The notes under the pieces were generated by a model that was not told the DNA's origin, did no database searches, and worked only from the letters and a program-made list of their open reading frames with translations. Positions 61,943 to 64,000 of a stretch of 64,000 nucleotides of DNA are shown piece by piece. The translations under genes and the position numbers were made by a program. Numbering within the stretch: the first letter of the stretch is position 1; each line of letters begins with the position of its first letter. Origin of the DNA: UBA6170 sp034429975 (GTDB lineage: Bacteria > Chloroflexota > Anaerolineae > Anaerolineales > Anaerolineaceae); assembly GCA_034429975.1 (NCBI GenBank), contig DAOUFM010000151.1, positions 1 through 64,000 of the forward strand. The letters are read 5' to 3'.

Positions 61943-63199
61943 CTACAGCGGAGCTACCAGAAAAGGAACAATCATATCAAGTTCCGTGAGGCCTCCGTGC
62001 CGGCCGATGAGTGGATTTTCTTCATCTGACCACCAGAGGTAGTGATGATTACGAGCCAGGATTGTAAGATCGCCAATTCGGTTTTTAATATCAGGCATTG
62101 GGTTACCCGGACCAAACAACCCTGCTTCTAACAATTGCTCGGAATCAGCAACCACAAAATTATCTGGCCAGGCTTTCTGTATATATTCTCTAACGGCATC
62201 TTCTTTTCCTGGTTTTACATGCAGATAGGTCAGCCTGCTTTCACCAGTTGGTTTGATATGCAAATAATTTAAGAATTCCGGATGGTTGGACAATGAATAA
62301 TGTGGATTTTTTTGAGTGGTAACCTGCCCGTGATCGGCAGTAAAGATTAGAAGTGTCTCTTTACGGTCAGCGGGGCTCAATCGATTGATGAAATTATCTT
62401 CAAAATTCCGACTGAAATTTTTAAAATAGGTTTCCACACGTTCATCATCCGGACCGTAGATGTGACCTAAACTATCCAAATTGCTCCAGTACGTCCAAAT
62501 ATATTGTTTCTCAGTCCTTTTAGATTCAATCAATTCTCGTAAATTTACCCAACACTCAGCCTCATTTGAGTAAGGCATGGTCTTTACATTTTGCATAAAG
62601 GTTCTGGATAATCCGGAATTTGCAATCGAATAATGCTGGAAAGAATAAGTAGAGACACCATTTTTCGATAAATGTACTCCAAGTTTTGGAGTTGAAAGAA
62701 CTGTTTCTGCGTCAAAACCTGCTTGCGCCAGATTGCCACTGCCATGGTGAAAACTCATTGGAGCCTGGGAAATCATGTTAGCTACCAGACCGTACTGTTT
62801 TAGCCAAAGCTCATAACCCATTACGCCATGTTCCGCAGGTGCGCAGCCCGTCCAAAAAGTTGTCATAGCGGCAGAGGTTGTGCTTGGTGAAATAGAAGTG
62901 ATTGGAGAGAGAATTCCCGATTGAAGGAGATTTTTCCAAACAGGAATCTTTGAGTCTTCCATCCAATTTTGGAATCGTGATAGAGCCATGCTGTCCATCA
63001 AGATTATGATGATTCTTTTGTAATTACGATTAAATTGTGGAAAAATATTATCCTTTAGTGGTTTAGAATGAATTTGGGGGATATCAAAAAATTTACAGAT
63101 TGAAGATGGGATATTTAAAATCGATTCCCCAAAATAAGTTGGGGTTATAAAATCGTCAGGCAAATCTATGCCGGGTAAAGACGCAGTATTTATTTTCAT
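61943..63199 (-). CDS. Alkaline-phosphatase-fold phosphodiesterase/nucleotide pyrophosphatase
   Basis: 418 residues. Metal Asp in IIILMDSMALSRF, nucleophile region ISPSTTSAAMTTFWTG with Thr or Ser, GVMGYELW, then FTADHGQVTTQ (Asp-His pair) and RHGGLTELDMIVP (His). This is the type I phosphodiesterase (NPP) family, which includes pyrophosphatases and phosphoglycerol transferase relatives. There is no signal peptide, in contrast to most NPPs. It may process products of the downstream nuclease. AAGG lies nine bases before the ATG. Confidence 0.85.
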   Translation of the reverse strand: MKINTASLPGIDLPDDFITPTYFGESILNIPSSICKFFDIPQIHSKPLKDNIFPQFNRNYKRIIIILMDSMALSRFQNWMEDSKIPVWKNLLQSGILSPITSISPSTTSAAMTTFWTGCAPAEHGVMGYELWLKQYGLVANMISQAPMSFHHGSGNLAQAGFDAETVLSTPKLGVHLSKNGVSTYSFQHYSIANSGLSRTFMQNVKTMPYSNEAECWVNLRELIESKRTEKQYIWTYWSNLDSLGHIYGPDDERVETYFKNFSRNFEDNFINRLSPADRKETLLIFTADHGQVTTQKNPHYSLSNHPEFLNYLHIKPTGESRLTYLHVKPGKEDAVREYIQKAWPDNFVVADSEQLLEAGLFGPGNPMPDIKNRIGDLTILARNHHYLWWSDEENPLIGRHGGLTELDMIVPFLVAPL

Positions 63200-63264
63200 T
63201 TTGGTTTACCTTAATATTACGATATCAAACACTATTGTAAACCCAAATATTATTTTTGGATTTT

Positions 63265-63308
63265 ATGACAAATAGCGATCGAAAATAATATAAAAGTAAT
63301 AATTACTT
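63265..63308 (+). promoter_or_regulatory. Candidate promoter with palindrome, shared motif with NSS gene
   Basis: ATGACA (63265-63270), 18 bases, TATAAA (63289-63294), overlapping the perfect 15-base palindrome AAGTAATAATTACTT (63294-63308). The same palindrome core sits at the start site of the symporter promoter near 16679. Confidence 0.4.
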
Positions 63309-63455
63309 AAAACTGTTTGACTTAATTTATGTTTTTTGCTTTTTTTTTGATAAACTTAAATGGTCATATAAAAATAGACCTACGTATCTTTAAAATATTA
63401 TCGACAACTTTAATTTGGCTTCAAAAGATCGAAATATAAATCAACACGATCACCA

Positions 63456-64000
63456 ATGAATAATAAAAATTTTCTAAGGCAACTTTTTGTCGGTTATAAA
63501 GGCAGAAAAATCAAAGAATACTTAACTGCCTATATTTTCATTGCACCCGCAACGATCCTAATCTTTATATTTGGAATTTTCCCGGTTGGCTTTGCTTTAT
63601 ATGTTAGCTTGCATAAATGGCGAATTAAAAGGACTGCGCTAATCGGGTTGGAAAATTATACGAATGCAATAGGAAATCTTGCTTATGTTATCGTATTTTT
63701 TCTGGGAATAGGCGCCTTAATCGGTGTTTATTTTAGCTTGAAAAATATTTTAAAACTTGCTAGGGAAAAAAATGAGAATCCCTGGTTATGTGTAATCCCG
63801 GGTTTTTTTAATGCTCTGCTCGCATTCTCGCTAGTAGGCTGGATTTATGACGCAATTCCAGAAGTTTTAGGTGTAGCGGACAAACTCAGGGGGTTACAAA
63901 AAACTCAGGAGGTGTTTAACCGTCTCCTTCGAGAGGCCTTACGCTCAGAGACTGTACTGCCTGCCTGGCATACTTTTTTAGGAATATTAGTTATCAGTAT
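63456..64000 (+). CDS. ABC transporter permease, N-terminal part (runs off the window)
   Basis: 181 complete codons are visible from ATG 63456, open to the window edge. KEYLTAYIFIAPATILIFIF and FPVGFALYVSLHKWRIKRTA are the TM1 region of MalF-type sugar permeases, followed by GLENYTNAIG. Between TM1 and the rest lies an inserted pair of membrane segments with charged linkers (ILKLAREKNENPWLC, GVADKLRGLQKTQEVFNRLL), not usual for the family. The EAA loop would lie beyond the window. It is probably the first gene of a fourth sugar importer. No Shine-Dalgarno sequence is evident. Confidence 0.8.
   Translation, partial: MNNKNFLRQLFVGYKGRKIKEYLTAYIFIAPATILIFIFGIFPVGFALYVSLHKWRIKRTALIGLENYTNAIGNLAYVIVFFLGIGALIGVYFSLKNILKLAREKNENPWLCVIPGFFNALLAFSLVGWIYDAIPEVLGVADKLRGLQKTQEVFNRLLREALRSETVLPAWHTFLGILVIS

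Overview
The window looks like chromosomal DNA of a heterotrophic, probably anaerobic bacterium of the Chloroflexota (Anaerolineae-like). This is an inference from gene content, with no marker gene to prove it: Ala/Pro-rich linkers after the lipobox of sugar-binding lipoproteins, several sugar ABC importers without their own ATPase, LacI and ROK regulators next to glycosidases, and moderate GC. I see no rRNA, tRNA, CRISPR array, prophage or insertion sequence.

Layout. 0-9 kb: the tail of an XRE regulator, a DUF234-type ATPase, a gene-poor stretch with a decayed gene, a membrane beta-propeller/zinc-ribbon protein with its operon partner, two GT4 glycosyltransferases, a small zinc protein and a radical SAM protein. 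9-16.7 kb: membrane proteins (a YhfC-like protein, two small ones), a thioredoxin-like gene that runs tail-to-tail into its neighbour, a P3A proton ATPase, a pair of small exported proteins and an NSS symporter. 16.9-26.4 kb: a LacI-controlled operon with a TIM-barrel isomerase, two zinc dehydrogenases, an HPS/KGPDC-family enzyme, a LarA-like (DUF2088) protein and a sugar ABC importer. 26.6-31.3 kb: a metal module with an ArsR repressor, a P1B-4-like metal ATPase, an ECF sigma factor and an RsgI-like/PepSY anti-sigma protein with a His/Asp/Glu tail. 31.4-40.9 kb: a divergent sugar locus with a GPH symporter, an unusual GH13, two kinases and an isomerase on one strand, and two permeases plus a binding protein on the other. 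41-48 kb: hemerythrin, HEAT-like protein, AlkA, AhpD-like protein, and MarR with a heterodimeric ABC exporter. 48.2-58.9 kb: an apparent chitin/amino-sugar locus with a ROK repressor, ROK-like kinase, LmbE/PIG-L deacetylase, ABC importer (binding protein broken by an amber codon), GH3 and secreted GH18. 59-64 kb: alpha/beta hydrolase, lipoprotein nuclease, phosphodiesterase, and the start of another permease.

How it works together. Extracellular polymers are cut by secreted enzymes such as the GH18, and oligosaccharides enter by ABC import, presumably driven by a shared ATPase encoded elsewhere. They are then hydrolysed, isomerised, oxidised, deacetylated or phosphorylated inside the cell. 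All three complete importers show the same layout around the binding-protein gene: an intergenic leader of 107-115 nt carrying a strong Shine-Dalgarno sequence with no start codon, and a hairpin right after the gene. This suggests a common post-transcriptional way of making more binding protein than permease. Well-formed promoters with palindromes at the predicted transcription start can be read for the LacI, ArsR, MarR, ROK and NSS genes.

The best candidates for something undescribed are the startless Shine-Dalgarno leaders, the HPS-like/LarA-like/dehydrogenase pathway, the metal-linked sigma/anti-sigma module and the LmbE-based amino-sugar pathway.
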